64,000 bases of DNA from Oscillibacter valericigenes Sjm18-20 (GCA_000283575.1 AP012044.1:2108001-2172000), one strand, 5' to 3'; numbered from the stretch's first letter, positions 33,262 to 45,219 are shown. Notes: generated by a model from the sequence alone, not told the origin. Translations and numbers: made by a program.

Positions 33262-34251
33262 TTACTTCATCCAGTCAAAAAATCCGGTCTTTTCTCCCTC
33301 CAGCAGCGTCCCCGCTGAACAGAGCATCTGTGCTGCGTCCGCCCGGGTCATGGGCTGAGCGAGGGTATTGCTTCCAAAGCTGCCCGCAGCCATCACGCTG
33401 ACGGCCTCCATGTTTCCGACGGCCTGCGCCGCCCAGGAGGGTACCGCATCCCGGTCCGCGTACCATGTGGCAAGGTCTACGTCGCCTACGCTCAGGACCC
33501 GGTCCAAAATGGATGCGGCCTCGTTAAACGTGATCGGGTCGGCGCTGCAAAACGCGGCTCCCGCCTCGGTGGAGACGCCCTGCACAATGCCGTCGGCCAA
33601 CCCCGCGGCGGCATAGGACTTCGCCCAGGTGGGGATGGCCTCATCGTCGGAGAAGCCGGTCATGGTGACGGCATCCGCTGGAAGGTTTGCAAGCTCCATG
33701 GTCATGGCCAGAAATTCACTCCGGGATACGGTGCGATCCGGTTCAAAGTAATAGTTTCCGCCCAGACAGGCCCCGGTAAACACGCCGGTTTCCGCTAGAT
33801 ACTGGGCCGCGGCAGCGGCATCGCTGCCCTCTGTGTCCTGATACGCAACGCCTGATTTTGTCTTTTGTACCGTCACGGTGACCGTGGCGGGAGCGGAGAC
33901 GTTTCCGCCCTCATCCTCCGCTACATAGGTGAAACTGTCCTTCCCGCTTTTGCCCTCTGCAGGGGTATAGGTGAAAGTGTTGCCCGACACGGCGACGACG
34001 CCCTTTTTCGGCGCGGTCGCCACGGAGAACTTCAATTCTCCGCCTTCGTCGTCCGCGGCCAGAAACTGCGCGCGGTAAGGAATGTTGCGGTAGGTCTTGA
34101 TGGAGAGTTCTTTTGCAATGGGAGCACCCTGCGCAGGAGCGACCGACTCCTCGCTTTTCTTGCTGAACAGCGCCTGAGCGGGCACGGTCAGAATCAGCAG
34201 CAATGCCAGCAGCAGCGCCGGTACGCGGGCTTGCTTATTTGTCATTTTCAA
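33262..34251 (-). CDS. exported Ig-like/SLH-domain protein
   Basis: The 329-residue protein has a signal peptide (ARVPALLLALLLILTVPAQA, residues 9-28). A cadherin/Big-type beta-sandwich domain follows (about 48-130: FTYTPAEGKSGKDSFTYVAEDEGGN). Then come two or three S-layer homology modules (about 140-320: FEPDRTVSRSEFLAMTMELA, ADPITFNEAASILDRVL, MTRADAAQMLCS). SLH modules anchor proteins to secondary cell-wall polymers, so it is probably surface-bound. The start is taken as TTG 34249-34251 with AGGAGG 10 bases upstream; ATG at 34245 is 16 bases from the site. It is 90 bases downstream of the V-ATPase operon end, on the same strand but beyond its terminator... the order along the minus strand is V-ATPase, terminator, this gene, ddl. 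Confidence 0.88.
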   Translation of the reverse strand: MKMTNKQARVPALLLALLLILTVPAQALFSKKSEESVAPAQGAPIAKELSIKTYRNIPYRAQFLAADDEGGELKFSVATAPKKGVVAVSGNTFTYTPAEGKSGKDSFTYVAEDEGGNVSAPATVTVTVQKTKSGVAYQDTEGSDAAAAAQYLAETGVFTGACLGGNYYFEPDRTVSRSEFLAMTMELANLPADAVTMTGFSDDEAIPTWAKSYAAAGLADGIVQGVSTEAGAAFCSADPITFNEAASILDRVLSVGDVDLATWYADRDAVPSWAAQAVGNMEAVSVMAAGSFGSNTLAQPMTRADAAQMLCSAGTLLEGEKTGFFDWMK

Positions 34252-34317
34252 GGGAACACGACCTCCTGTTGTAAATTCTGTGTGGAGGTAGTGTTTGCCG
34301 TCCCGATGAGATTATAC

Positions 34318-34348
34318 AAAAAAAGAGCGGCTTTTGCCGCTCTTTTTT
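34318..34348 (-). terminator. Terminator of the V-type ATPase operon
   Basis: Stem AGAGCGGC/GCCGCTCT with an A/T-rich loop is flanked by seven As at 34318-34324, which read as T on the minus strand, and by six Ts on the plus strand. It is thus symmetrical. It follows the ntpD stop at 34361. Confidence 0.85.
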
Positions 34349-34360
34349 CGTATCGTTTTA

Positions 34361-35059
34361 TCAGGTGTTTTGCGCATTGAACGTCTTGAGAGCCTTGGCG
34401 TCCCGCTCCTTCTGCTCCTCGATGGCCTCTTGCAGCAGCATATCCTTCACCTTCATGAGCCGGATGGTGGTGGCGCGGTCGTTTTCGTCCAGCTTCATGT
34501 TGATATACCGGATCGCCTCTTGGGTATCGGGAATCATCACGTATTCCAGCGCATTGACGCGCCGGCGGGTCTTCTCGATCTCCTCCGCCATCAGCTGGGC
34601 CGACTTTTCAATCTGCGCCAGCTTCAGCATCTTTCGGAACACTTTTCCAAGAGCATCCACCGCCGTGTCCAGCTCACCAGAGGTCCCGGCAAAGCCGTAC
34701 GGATAGATGTCGCTGTCCGACTGGGTTTTAGTCTTGAAATCATAGACCGGAACATTGACGGACATGATGTTCTGGAAACCCATGGTCAGTTCCACGCTCT
34801 GCTTGGGATACAGCAGAGCCTGCTCCATGGCCTCGGAGGACATGAGTGCCGATGCCACGGTAAACGCCCCGTGGACCGTCATCAGCTCTTCCTCCACCTC
34901 CGCCCGGAGGGTACGTACCTCTCGGACGGTCTCCAAGAACTGCTTCATCAGCTCGTCCCGCTTGTCTTTGAGCAGCTTGTGGCCCCGCTGGGCCGTGCGG
35001 AGCTTTCCCTTCAGCCGGGTCAGCTCCATGCGGGTGGGGTTCACATTGAGCTTTGGCAT
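34361..35059 (-). CDS. ntpD: V-type ATP synthase subunit D
   Basis: Subunit D forms the coiled-coil central rotor stalk. The 232-residue protein begins with the family pattern NVNPTRMELTRLKGKLRTAQRGHKLLKDKRDELM and ends with a second long helix (EIEKTRRRVNALEYVMIPDT near 160-190). Its length is slightly longer than the usual 205-215 because of a Glu/Gln-rich tail. It begins 12 bases after ntpB, and is the last gene of the operon. Confidence 0.96.
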   Translation of the reverse strand: MPKLNVNPTRMELTRLKGKLRTAQRGHKLLKDKRDELMKQFLETVREVRTLRAEVEEELMTVHGAFTVASALMSSEAMEQALLYPKQSVELTMGFQNIMSVNVPVYDFKTKTQSDSDIYPYGFAGTSGELDTAVDALGKVFRKMLKLAQIEKSAQLMAEEIEKTRRRVNALEYVMIPDTQEAIRYINMKLDENDRATTIRLMKVKDMLLQEAIEEQKERDAKALKTFNAQNT

Positions 35060-35071
35060 GGTCCCCCCTCC

Positions 35072-36457
35072 TTATTTTTCGTCCTTCTTGGGCCAGTATT
35101 TTTCGATCATCTCCGGTTTGATCCGCTTCAACTCACTCTTTGGCAGGATGCTCAGCAGCTCCCAGCCCAGATCCAGCGTCTCCTCGATGGAGCGGTTCTC
35201 CTCATAGCCCTGGTTGACATAGCGTCTTTCAAATTCATCCGCGAATTTCGCGTACAGCAAATCCGTGGGCGTCAGGGCGGCCTCGCCCAGAATGCTCATC
35301 AGTTCCTTGTTGTCCTTGCCTGTGGAATAGGCGGCGAAAAGCTGGTTCATGGTGCTGGCGTGATCCTCCCGGGTCTTACCCACACCGATACCCTTATCCT
35401 TCAAACGGGACAAGGAGGGCAGCACATCCACGGGAGGATGGATGTTCTTACGGTACAGCTCCCGGGAGAGGATGATCTGGCCCTCGGTGATATAGCCCGT
35501 CAGGTCGGGGATGGGGTGGGTCTTGTCGTCCTCGGGCATGGTCAGAATGGGGATCAGGGTTATGGATCCCTTCTTCCCAAGCTGGCGGCCGGCCCGTTCG
35601 TACATGGTGGCAAGGTCGGTGTACAGGTACCCGGGGAAGCCGCGGCGGCCGGGGACCTCTTTCTTGGCGGCGGAGACCTCACGCAGAGCCTCGGCATAGT
35701 TGGTGATATCGGTCATAATGACCAGAACGTGCATGTCCCTTTCAAAAGCCAGATATTCCGCGGCGGTCAGGGCCATACGGGGCGTTGAAATACGCTCTAC
35801 CGCAGGGTCGTTGGCAAGGTTTGAGAACAGAACCGTCCGGTCGATGGCACCGGTGCGCTTGAACTCGCTGACGAAGAACTCCGATTCCTCAAAGGTGATG
35901 CCGATGGCGGCAAACACCACGGCGAAGTTGGATGCCTCGTCTCCCAGCACCTTCGCCTGGCGGGCAATTTGCGCCGCGAGGTTGGCGTGGGGCAGGCCGG
36001 AACCGGAGAAGATGGGCAGCTTCTGGCCGCGGACCAGAGTATTCAACCCGTCGATGGTGGACACGCCGGTCTGGATAAACTCGTTAGGGTAGTCCCGGGC
36101 AGCGGGGTTCATGGGCAGGCCGTTGATATCCCGGTACTCATCCGCCAGAATGGCTGGGCCGCCGTCGATGGGCTCGCCCATGCCGTTGAACACGCGGCCC
36201 AGCATATCGGCGGAGACGCCCAGCTGAAGCGGATGTCCCAGAAAACGAACCTTGGACTGGGCCAGATTGATGCCGGCGGCGGAATCGAACAGCTGGACCA
36301 CGGCGGTGTCGCCGTTGACCTCCAGCACCTTGCCCCGGCGGATGGAACCGTCGGGCAGCTCCACCTCCACCAGTTCGTCATAGGTGACGCCCTCCACCTG
36401 CCGGACCATCATCAGAGGGCTGACGATCTGTTCGACAGTACGGTATTCCTTAATCAT
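35072..36457 (-). CDS. ntpB: V-type ATP synthase subunit B
   Basis: This is the non-catalytic nucleotide-binding subunit of the A3B3 head. The 461-residue protein has no Walker A; instead the [18 protein letters not shown] segment (residues about 145-165) is present, with [40 protein letters not shown] downstream. ATG 36455-36457 overlaps the ntpA stop (TGATG), giving coupled 1:1 synthesis of A and B. Confidence 0.97.
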   Translation of the reverse strand: MIKEYRTVEQIVSPLMMVRQVEGVTYDELVEVELPDGSIRRGKVLEVNGDTAVVQLFDSAAGINLAQSKVRFLGHPLQLGVSADMLGRVFNGMGEPIDGGPAILADEYRDINGLPMNPAARDYPNEFIQTGVSTIDGLNTLVRGQKLPIFSGSGLPHANLAAQIARQAKVLGDEASNFAVVFAAIGITFEESEFFVSEFKRTGAIDRTVLFSNLANDPAVERISTPRMALTAAEYLAFERDMHVLVIMTDITNYAEALREVSAAKKEVPGRRGFPGYLYTDLATMYERAGRQLGKKGSITLIPILTMPEDDKTHPIPDLTGYITEGQIILSRELYRKNIHPPVDVLPSLSRLKDKGIGVGKTREDHASTMNQLFAAYSTGKDNKELMSILGEAALTPTDLLYAKFADEFERRYVNQGYEENRSIEETLDLGWELLSILPKSELKRIKPEMIEKYWPKKDEK

Positions 36458-38226
36458 CAGTCCTCACCTCCCTGCGCGGCCACCGCCGCAATCTCTTTCG
36501 TCATGCTGGTATCAATGGCGGCGTATGCCGCCTCGTATTCCTCCACAGGCACGCTCTTGGCGCGGCCGATGGTTTCGCGGGACGGGATGGCAAACAGTTT
36601 GGCCGCGTCCGCGCCTTTGGCGATGGCGTCCCGGCACAAAAGATCGTAGCGCAGGATAATCGCCAGCAGCTTCTTCTGCCGGTCATAGCTGGAATAGCCG
36701 TCTATATCCGTAAAGGCGTTCTGCTGCAAAAAGTCCTCGCGGATCATGCGGGCCGTCTCCAGCGTCAGCTGGTCGGCGGGAGACAGCGCGTCCTTGCCCA
36801 CCAGCTGGACGATCTCGTTCAGGCTGGCCTCGTTTTGCAGAATGCTCATTGCCTGACCACGATTCTTTATGAAATCTTCTCCCAGATTTTCGTCGAACCA
36901 TGGCTTCAGGGAATCCAGATACAGGGAGTAGGAATTCAGCCAGTTGATGGCTGGGAAATGGCGCTTGTAGGCCAGAGCCGAATCCAGAGCCCAGAAGACC
37001 TTGACGATCCGCATGGTGGCCTGGGACACGGGCTCGGACAAATCGCCGCCCGGAGGCGACACCGCGCCCACGGCGGTCAGGCTGCCCCGGCGCTCGTCGG
37101 AGCCGATGCACTCCACGCTGCCAGCCCGCTCGTAGAACTGGGCCAGACGGGAGCTCAAATATGCGGGATAGCCCTCCTCGCCGGGCATCTCCTCAAGGCG
37201 GCCGGACATCTCGCGCAGAGCCTCGGCCCAGCGGGAGGTGGAGTCGGCAATGACGGCCACGTCGTAGCCCATGTCGCGGAAATACTCCGCGATGGTGATG
37301 CCGGTGTAGACCGACGCCTCACGGGCGGCCACAGGCATATCCGAGGTGTTGGCGATCAGCACGGTCCGCTTCATCAGGGACTCACCGGTGCGGGGATCCT
37401 TCAGCTCAGGGAACTCCCGCAGTACGTCGGTCATCTCGTTGCCGCGCTCGCCGCAGCCGATGTAGACCACGATGTCCACGTCGGACCATTTGGCCAACTG
37501 GTGCTGGACCACCGTCTTTCCGGAACCGAAGGGGCCGGGCACGGCGGCGGTGCCGCCTTTGGCGATGGGAAACATCGTGTCGATGATACGCTGGCCGGAG
37601 CACAGGGGCCGCTTGGGGGGATACTTGTGCTGGTAGGGCCGGCCCACACGGACGGGCCACCTCTGAACCATGGGCAGCTCCACGGTCTTCCCGTCGTCGG
37701 TTCTGATCACCGCCACGGGCTCCAAAACGGTGAAGGAACCGCTCTCGATCTTTTCAATCGTACCGCTGACTTTGGGCGGCACCATGATCTTGTGCAGCAC
37801 CACCGCCGTCTCCGGAACGGTTCCAAGAATGTCGCCGCCAGTGACCTTGTCGCCCACTTTTGCAATTGGTGTAAAGGCCCACTTCTTGTCGTGATCCAAG
37901 GCAGGGATCTCAACGCCGCGAGTGATATTGGCGCCCACTTTCTCCACGATCTTTTCCAGAGGGCGCTGGATGCCGTCATATATGCCCTCGATCATGCCGG
38001 GCCCCAGCTCCACGCTCATGGGCGCACCGGTGGTGACCACCTCCGCGCCGGGTCCCAGACCGGAGGTCTCCTCATAAACCTGAATAGACGCGGAATCGCC
38101 TTTCATGGTCAGAATCTCGCCGATCAGCCGCTGGGGACCCACGCGGACCACGTCGGACATATTGGCGTCCGACAGTCCCGTCGCCACCACCAGCGGCCCG
38201 GATACTTTTACAACTTTACCGCTCAA
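36457..38226 (-). CDS. ntpA: V-type ATP synthase catalytic subunit A
   Basis: This is the catalytic subunit that hydrolyses or makes ATP. The 589-residue protein has Walker A GPFGSGKT near residue 233, [45 protein letters not shown] and the V/A-type non-homologous insert (residues about 110-190). The start is TTG at 38224-38226 ([11 protein letters not shown] read as Met) with GAAGG upstream. A hairpin occupies the 74-base gap after subunit F. Confidence 0.97.
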   Translation of the reverse strand: MSGKVVKVSGPLVVATGLSDANMSDVVRVGPQRLIGEILTMKGDSASIQVYEETSGLGPGAEVVTTGAPMSVELGPGMIEGIYDGIQRPLEKIVEKVGANITRGVEIPALDHDKKWAFTPIAKVGDKVTGGDILGTVPETAVVLHKIMVPPKVSGTIEKIESGSFTVLEPVAVIRTDDGKTVELPMVQRWPVRVGRPYQHKYPPKRPLCSGQRIIDTMFPIAKGGTAAVPGPFGSGKTVVQHQLAKWSDVDIVVYIGCGERGNEMTDVLREFPELKDPRTGESLMKRTVLIANTSDMPVAAREASVYTGITIAEYFRDMGYDVAVIADSTSRWAEALREMSGRLEEMPGEEGYPAYLSSRLAQFYERAGSVECIGSDERRGSLTAVGAVSPPGGDLSEPVSQATMRIVKVFWALDSALAYKRHFPAINWLNSYSLYLDSLKPWFDENLGEDFIKNRGQAMSILQNEASLNEIVQLVGKDALSPADQLTLETARMIREDFLQQNAFTDIDGYSSYDRQKKLLAIILRYDLLCRDAIAKGADAAKLFAIPSRETIGRAKSVPVEEYEAAYAAIDTSMTKEIAAVAAQGGED

Positions 38227-38261
38227 ACAGACAACCTTCTTTCAGGATAAATTCGCTTTTC

Positions 38262-38295
38262 GGAGGGGGCTATCAGGAAAGTCCACTCCCCTCCC
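38262..38295 (-). other. Intercistronic hairpin between ntpF and ntpA
   Basis: GGAGGGG and CCCCTCC arms (38262-38268 with 38288-38294) enclose about 19 bases in the only sizeable gap inside the V-ATPase operon. No T run follows, so it is more likely an mRNA-processing or stabilising element than a terminator. Confidence 0.55.
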
Positions 38296-38300
38296 GACCG

Positions 38301-38618
38301 TTACAGAATATCGGCGCCAACCGCCCTTTCGATCGAGTTCTGGATGTTGTCCTTGCCAATGCCCAGAGACCCGCCCCGTCCGGGGATCAGTATAATGGCG
38401 GGACGCAACTCGTCTTTATACCGGTCGAGCACGTCCGGCAGCTTGGCCGCCAGCTGCTCCGTCAGGTAGATCACCGCGCAGTTGGTTTTCGCCAGCTCGT
38501 GGATCTTTCTGCGGGCCTCCTCCGGCGCGGAGATGGGGTAGGTGTCCAGCCCCAGAGCCCGAAAACCCATGACGGACTCCCAATCCCCAACCACCGCGAT
38601 GCGATAGGTCGTTGCCAT
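38301..38618 (-). CDS. ntpG: V-type ATP synthase subunit F
   Basis: This small central-stalk subunit regulates coupling. The 105-residue protein reads YRIAVVGDWESVMGFRALGLDTYP, then YLTEQLAAKLPD and PAIILIPGRGGSLGIG near the end, the family pattern. In Enterococcus hirae nomenclature the equivalent is NtpG. It starts 13 bases after subunit C. Confidence 0.94.
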   Translation of the reverse strand: MATTYRIAVVGDWESVMGFRALGLDTYPISAPEEARRKIHELAKTNCAVIYLTEQLAAKLPDVLDRYKDELRPAIILIPGRGGSLGIGKDNIQNSIERAVGADIL

Positions 38619-38631
38619 TTGCTCACACTCC

Positions 38632-39627
38632 TTACGTCCGCAGCCGCGCCCGGATGGTATCCGGGTCCAGCCCGGCAGCCCGGCCCATCAGTAGAATACG
38701 GAGGTTCGTGTACTCCGTCTCCCGCGCGGCCAGATAACCGATCAGCGGCGCTTCGCCGAATGCCACCATCTGCGCGCCGGAAAGATATCCGGAAACCGCG
38801 TCGTCGCACAGCTTTTCAAACTCCGTCAACGCGCCGCCCTTCAGCGCGTCCGCGCCGGCCTGGGCCGCGTTTTTCAGCTCCGTAGAGGCATACAGTTCCG
38901 CAAGACCGCCGCCGTTGTTCCCGGCAACCGTCAAGATCTCGCTCTCATCCACAGTCCCTCCGGAAAAGAGCACGCCCTCTAAAAAGGCCGCGTTTTTCCC
39001 CATGCGGAGGGTCCGTACCAGAGAGCGGAGGTTTGCCGCGTCGATGGAGACGCGGACATAGCCAAGAAGAAACTGGCTGCCCGTGGCCTCCGCCGTTTCC
39101 ATCTCGTCCCGATACATCCAGCGGTCCACTACGATATCCCCCAGCTGGGGGTCCCGGGTGGCCTCCAGCACTTCCTTGGCCTCGGCGATGGCGGCGGCCA
39201 GCAGGGGCGACAGCTGATTCATATCTCCGCCGGTGATCGCCTCTTTCAGTTCCGCCGCCGGAATACGTCCAAGGTCCGCCAGCATATGATCCGGGTCTTG
39301 ATCCATGGCTTGGGCCTTTAGGATGGCCTTTATGTTGTGGTAATCGTATTTCAGCTTAAAGATATCCAGATATTGTTTATCCGGCGCGCTGTCGCCCAAA
39401 TCCTGTAAAGTTTCTTCCCTTGCGGCAGTAATCGCCGCGTCCATAGCCTCCGGACTCGCGAGGCTCATGGTGGGATACCCGCCTTCGCGCAGGAGCTTCA
39501 CCACTTCCTCGTCGCTGCGGGCAGCCAGGATCTGCTCCATTCGCTCACCCGTCAGCAACCCCGTTTCCATGGCGCGGATGCGGGCGGATATCACCAGATA
39601 ATCGGTGTCTTTGATTTTTTTTGACAA
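38632..39627 (-). CDS. ntpC: V-type ATP synthase subunit C
   Basis: This socket subunit links the central shaft to the membrane ring. The 331-residue helical protein starts MSKKIKDTDYLVISARIRAME and includes YDYHNIKAILKAQAMD and FDEAPLIGYLAARE-like FGEAPLIGYLAARETEYTNLRIL near the C-terminus, characteristic of the AC39/subunit C family. It lies 27 bases after subunit E. Confidence 0.94.
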   Translation of the reverse strand: MSKKIKDTDYLVISARIRAMETGLLTGERMEQILAARSDEEVVKLLREGGYPTMSLASPEAMDAAITAAREETLQDLGDSAPDKQYLDIFKLKYDYHNIKAILKAQAMDQDPDHMLADLGRIPAAELKEAITGGDMNQLSPLLAAAIAEAKEVLEATRDPQLGDIVVDRWMYRDEMETAEATGSQFLLGYVRVSIDAANLRSLVRTLRMGKNAAFLEGVLFSGGTVDESEILTVAGNNGGGLAELYASTELKNAAQAGADALKGGALTEFEKLCDDAVSGYLSGAQMVAFGEAPLIGYLAARETEYTNLRILLMGRAAGLDPDTIRARLRT

Positions 39628-39654
39628 GGTGCTTCCTCCCAGCTCATTGATTCG

Positions 39655-40245
39655 TTACGCTTCCGGGAACAGGACTCTGGCGACCTCGCCGGCCATCTCG
39701 CCTCTTTGCAGACGCACCAGCGTATCAAAGGTGCAGTTGACCTCCACGCTGCCGTCCACCAGAATAAAGCCGCCTTTCAGCGCCCGCGTCTGGCCGGAAA
39801 GAGTCAGCTTCCCGTTCAGTTTCTTGTTGGCCGCGTCCACCGCGGCCTGACCCACTTTTTCCCGGTCCGCCTGAGAGAAAACCACTTCTCCCCTGCCTTT
39901 CGGCGCGGCCTGAACCAGCAAATTCGCCGCCACGGCGATGTACTGTTCCACCGGCATAGCGCAGAGCTTTTCAAGTGCCTGGTTGAACGCGGTCTCCACC
40001 TGAGACTGCCGCGCGGAAAGTAAATCCTTCCTTGCCTCCATCTGCGCCACGCTCACCAGACGCTCTTCCCGCTCCGCTGCGGACTTTTCGTTCTTCGTTC
40101 TGGCATCCGCGGCCTCGCGGTCTGCCTGTGCGCGGTATTTCGCCTCAAGTTTCTCCGCCTCAGACTTCGCCTCAGCCAGTATGCGATCGATCTCCGCGTG
40201 TGTGTCGGCGGCAATGCGGTCTGTAATCTTTTTGATTCCGTTCAT
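39655..40245 (-). CDS. ntpE: V-type ATP synthase subunit E
   Basis: This is a peripheral-stalk subunit that pairs with subunit H. The 196-residue protein has a long charged N-terminal helix (residues 1-85, with alternating Lys/Glu/Ala) and a globular C-terminal domain ending in a beta pattern (GGFILVDGSVEVNCTFDTLVRLQRG), as in bacterial V-type E subunits. Confidence 0.94.
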   Translation of the reverse strand: MNGIKKITDRIAADTHAEIDRILAEAKSEAEKLEAKYRAQADREAADARTKNEKSAAEREERLVSVAQMEARKDLLSARQSQVETAFNQALEKLCAMPVEQYIAVAANLLVQAAPKGRGEVVFSQADREKVGQAAVDAANKKLNGKLTLSGQTRALKGGFILVDGSVEVNCTFDTLVRLQRGEMAGEVARVLFPEA

Positions 40246-40267
40246 GTCAAATCCCCTTTCTGCGGGG

Positions 40268-42705
<2,438 letters not shown>

Positions 42706-42706
42706 T

Positions 42707-43021
42707 TTACTGATTCACGACCTTTCCAACGATACGCTCCACGGCCACGGACATGTGGGCCTCCGCCTGTCCGGCCACGGCCTTGCACTCCTTTGCGGTA
42801 TCCTCCCGGATCTTCGCGCATTGCCTCTCAGCGCGGCTCTCTGCCTCTCGCAGCAGCCTTTTTCCCTCCTCTGCGGCCTGGGTTCGCATCTGTTCCAAAA
42901 GCGCAAGCCCATTTTTTTCCGCCTGGGCGATTCGCTCCTTTGCCTCCTGCTCCGCAGCGGCTTTGCGCGCCTTGTTTTCATTTTCCGCTCTATTGACGGT
43001 TTCAATGGCTTCCAGTGACAT
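42707..43021 (-). CDS. V-type ATP synthase subunit H (peripheral-stalk coiled coil)
   Basis: The 104-residue protein is an almost pure charged helix (ENENKARKAAAEQEAKERIA and onward), fitting the peripheral-stalk partner of subunit E (subunit G/H, NtpF-like). The start ATG 43019-43021 (MSLEAIETV) follows GAAGGTG; the longer open frame to 43183 overlaps the promoter and is rejected. It is the first gene of the operon. It is sometimes annotated as subunit G. Confidence 0.87.
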   Translation of the reverse strand: MSLEAIETVNRAENENKARKAAAEQEAKERIAQAEKNGLALLEQMRTQAAEEGKRLLREAESRAERQCAKIREDTAKECKAVAGQAEAHMSVAVERIVGKVVNQ

Positions 43022-43080
43022 TCTTTGATCACCTTCTCTCCCAATGGCATAGTATGTTTTTTTCATATCATCCACTTTAA

Positions 43081-43109
43081 TTATATGGTATTTCAATTTG
43101 CAAAGCAAG
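43081..43109 (-). promoter_or_regulatory. Promoter of the V-type ATPase operon
   Basis: TTGCTT (43104-43109) and TATAAT (43081-43086) on the minus strand are 17 bases apart, about 60 bases before subunit H. The surrounding 250 bases are AT-rich and hold no other gene. Confidence 0.72.
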
Positions 43110-43258
43110 GCTATTTTTCCTGCCCTGATAGCTTTCTGGGCATTTGTACAAAATTTAACAATAAAACCGGCCAATTGGTCCATGAATATTTGTCATATGC
43201 GCCAGTATCTTATTGGCTGGCAGCAAAACCAGCCTCAGTTTCAGAACAAAATTTTCCG

Positions 43259-43301
43259 AAAAACGGAGAAAACAGAGCGCTTTCCATACGGAAGCGCTCT
43301 G
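43259..43301 (-). terminator. Terminator of the DivIVA-like gene
   Basis: A 13-bp stem (CAGAGCGCTTTCC, 43273-43285, with 43289-43301) is followed on the minus strand by TTTTCTCCGTTTTT, just after the stop at 43312. Confidence 0.82.
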
Positions 43302-43311
43302 CCTGTATGCA

Positions 43312-43872
43312 TCAGTGTTTTTTCTGGCCGTTGACTGCGGAAAGTATCTCATTAAGCCCCTTGCCGGTCTGATCCATGGCACGGGGCAGCTGAGAGAGGC
43401 CGACTTCAATTTTCCGCAATTCCGCGGTGACCTGAGCTGCGGTAGCGCCGAAAGCCCCGGCCATATCCTGATATTGCTTCTGGATGTCAGACACCAGCGT
43501 GTTCAGCCGCGCAGTTGTGGCAGACTCCAGCTCGTTGGCCCGCTGCCGGGCCTGACACTCGATATCCCCCACCTGTGCCCGGACTTCCCGATAAGACTGG
43601 GCCTGAGGGCGCAGTTCCTCCAGTTCGGCATTCAGTCTTTCGATTTCCCCCCGCAGTTCCTCCGCCTCTTTCCGGGCGGAGTCCTCCTGTTCCCGCAACG
43701 AAAGATCCAGCCTTTTTTGCAGGGCCTCGTTTTCGGCGTGGAGACCGTTGTTCTCTCTGCGAAGCGCCTCCTGAGCGTCCGTATTCTCCTGCGCCGTTTT
43801 CTGAATGTACTGAATAACTTCCTCTTTGTCAAAGCCCCCAAATGCAACGCTTCTGAAATTCTTTGTCTCCAT
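43312..43872 (-). CDS. DivIVA-like coiled-coil protein
   Basis: The 186-residue protein begins with a short globular segment FRSVAFGGFDKEEVIQYIQK (residues 6-25), which resembles the membrane-binding DivIVA/GpsB N-terminus, and continues as coiled coil (about 30-130: RRENNGLHAENEALQKRLD, EELRGEIERLNAELEELRPQ). Proteins of this type organise division or cell poles, but the target here is unknown. ATG 43872 has AAGGAG about 9 bases upstream. It has its own terminator and is separate from the ATPase operon. Confidence 0.82.
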   Translation of the reverse strand: METKNFRSVAFGGFDKEEVIQYIQKTAQENTDAQEALRRENNGLHAENEALQKRLDLSLREQEDSARKEAEELRGEIERLNAELEELRPQAQSYREVRAQVGDIECQARQRANELESATTARLNTLVSDIQKQYQDMAGAFGATAAQVTAELRKIEVGLSQLPRAMDQTGKGLNEILSAVNGQKKH

Positions 43873-44072
43873 TGTTGCCGCTCCTTCTCCGGGTTCCGCC
43901 TGCGCCTTCGCCAGCTTTCAGGCATACAAATCTCCAAAAAGGATTCATTTGCCGCGACTCTTGCCGCACAACTGCCCAGTATCTGTCGGTTTTTGATATG
44001 CGGCCATTATAGCATGTCATTTTTTACTTTACAAGCCCTTACAAAAAAGTGAAAAATATGTAGAGAAAATGC

Positions 44073-44101
44073 TTGCATTTTGAAATCAACCGTGCTATTA
44101 T
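44073..44101 (+). promoter_or_regulatory. Promoter of tRNA-Arg
   Basis: TTGCAT (44073-44078) and TATTAT (44096-44101) are 17 bases apart, 27 bases before the tRNA. Confidence 0.72.
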
Positions 44102-44128
44102 GAATAAGCTGTTTGAAGACAGTGGTAC

Positions 44129-44205
44129 GCGCCATTAGCTCAGCTGGATAGAGCGTCTGGCTACGGACCAGAAGGCCGGGGGTTCGAATCCCTCATGGCG
44201 TACCA
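44129..44205 (+). tRNA. tRNA-Arg (anticodon ACG)
   Basis: A full cloverleaf is visible: acceptor GCGCCAT/ATGGCGT (with one G-U pair), D arm GCTC...GAGC, anticodon stem TCTGG/CCAGA with loop CTACGGA (anticodon ACG at 44163-44165), T arm GGGGG-TTCGAAT-CCCTC, and encoded ACCA end. The wobble A would be edited to inosine. It marks the change from GC-rich core to mobile-element-rich sequence, although no duplicated 3' end (att site) is seen within the window. Confidence 0.97.
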
Positions 44206-44290
44206 AAATTTGGGTTATCCGAACACATAGTATTTATCTTCGTTAACGGTTTTTTCGGTTGCGTGATAAATCTTGATGAATGACCCGAAG

Positions 44291-44334
44291 AAGAGCAACC
44301 CGATACCATTATGGTGCCGGGTTGCTCTTTTCTT
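44291..44334 (+). terminator. Terminator downstream of tRNA-Arg
   Basis: GAGCAACCCG pairs with CGGGTTGCTC (one bulge) around an inner ATACCA/TGGTG hairpin, followed by TTTTCTT. It probably ends the tRNA transcript. Confidence 0.82.
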
Positions 44335-44349
44335 ACATGACCACAACAC

Positions 44350-44450
44350 CCCGTGAGAACCTCACTGGCTCCCACGGGGGCTATTTTATTCTTCCGGCGC
44401 GTAGTCGGGTTATATTACTTGCAAGTCCGAGGGGGCACCCCTTGGGCTTG
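44350..44450. other. Two further hairpins in the 299-base gap after the tRNA
   Basis: CCCCGTG...CACGGGG (about 44350-44383) is followed by a T-rich stretch. A second imperfect palindrome, CAAGTCC-GGGG-CCCC-GGGCTTG (about 44422-44450), lies further on. No gene is visible between the tRNA and the gene remnant ending at 44505. Confidence 0.5.
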
Positions 44451-44504
44451 TCCTATACCTATATGAATATGATGGAAAATACACGATTCTGTTGGTTGCA
44501 TTGC

Positions 44505-44912
44505 TCATTTTGAGCTTTTCGGAGTTTCATACAGTACTAGTTTTAAAATATTAGAAAGTGAAAAAAATAAGTCACATATGGAAACGAGGCAGTTAATAAA
44601 CAATCCAGTTTTTATTGCATTTATAACGCGGTCTTTAGGAATTGATCCTGGGAAAGATATATTGGGTATATCAACAGCACTACTTATAACGCATATAACA
44701 AGTAAAATAAATATAGCAAAGATAAAGCTGCTGTCTTCAATTAGCTCTGCATAGCCTGCTTTAAACTTTTGCCTTGCCCTTTCCGCATCTTCTTCTTTCC
44801 GAAATGTATTGGAAATTACGCTCCAAACTTTATCAGTAGAAGAATAAATAAAAGTAACAATGGTTGCTGATATACCTATGACCTGAACCCGAAAAACTTC
44901 GTCAATAGGAAT
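44505..44912 (-). pseudogene. 3' part of a small membrane-protein gene split by the IS3 element
   Basis: An AT-rich minus-strand frame encodes about 135 residues with three hydrophobic segments (VQVIGISATIVTFIYSS, FIFAIFILLVICVISSA, TGLFINCLVSICDLFFSL). Its apparent GTG start at 44921 lies inside the IS3 end, so the true 5' part must be elsewhere. The matching 5' part, in the same direction and composition, lies on the other side of the element at 46049-46147. Together they would give a membrane protein of roughly 168 residues of unknown function. Confidence 0.7.
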
Positions 44913-44955
44913 GTTAGTCACGATATGCTACAATAGAAAAAATGGAGTGATTGAC

Positions 44956-45219
44956 ATGAAGGTAAGGTTTACAGAAGAACAGATCATCAAGATTCTCAAG
45001 GAGCACGAGGGTGGCAAGAAGGCAGTGGATATTGTCCGTGAGTACAATATCACAGAACAGACTTTTTACCGTTGGAAAAGCAAATATGGCGGCATGGACG
45101 TTAGTGAAGCCAAGCGTCTGAAACAGCTTGAAGAAGAAAACCGTCGGCTGAAAGAAATGGTCGCCGACTTGTCTTTGGATAATAAGATATTAAAGGACGT
45201 GCTTTCAAAAAACGTCTGA
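44956..45219 (+). CDS. IS3-family OrfA (DNA-binding subunit)
   Basis: The 87-residue protein is a helix-turn-helix ([39 protein letters not shown]) followed by a leucine-zipper-like helix ([15 protein letters not shown]), the usual OrfA layout. ATG 44956 has GGAG about 8 bases upstream; the open frame extends to 44911, within the IS end. Near its end lies the slippery A AAA AAC, which allows fusion with OrfB. Confidence 0.92.
   Translation: MKVRFTEEQIIKILKEHEGGKKAVDIVREYNITEQTFYRWKSKYGGMDVSEAKRLKQLEEENRRLKEMVADLSLDNKILKDVLSKNV

Noticed and set aside
42707..43183. Longer N-terminus (158 residues) for V-ATPase subunit H
   Set aside because: The extra part overlaps the operon promoter, has no ribosome site and does not fit the coiled-coil family; the start at 43021 is better.
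44129..44205. Prophage attachment site at the tRNA 3' end
   Set aside because: I looked for a second copy of the T-arm/acceptor sequence downstream and found none before 64000, and no integrase is present.
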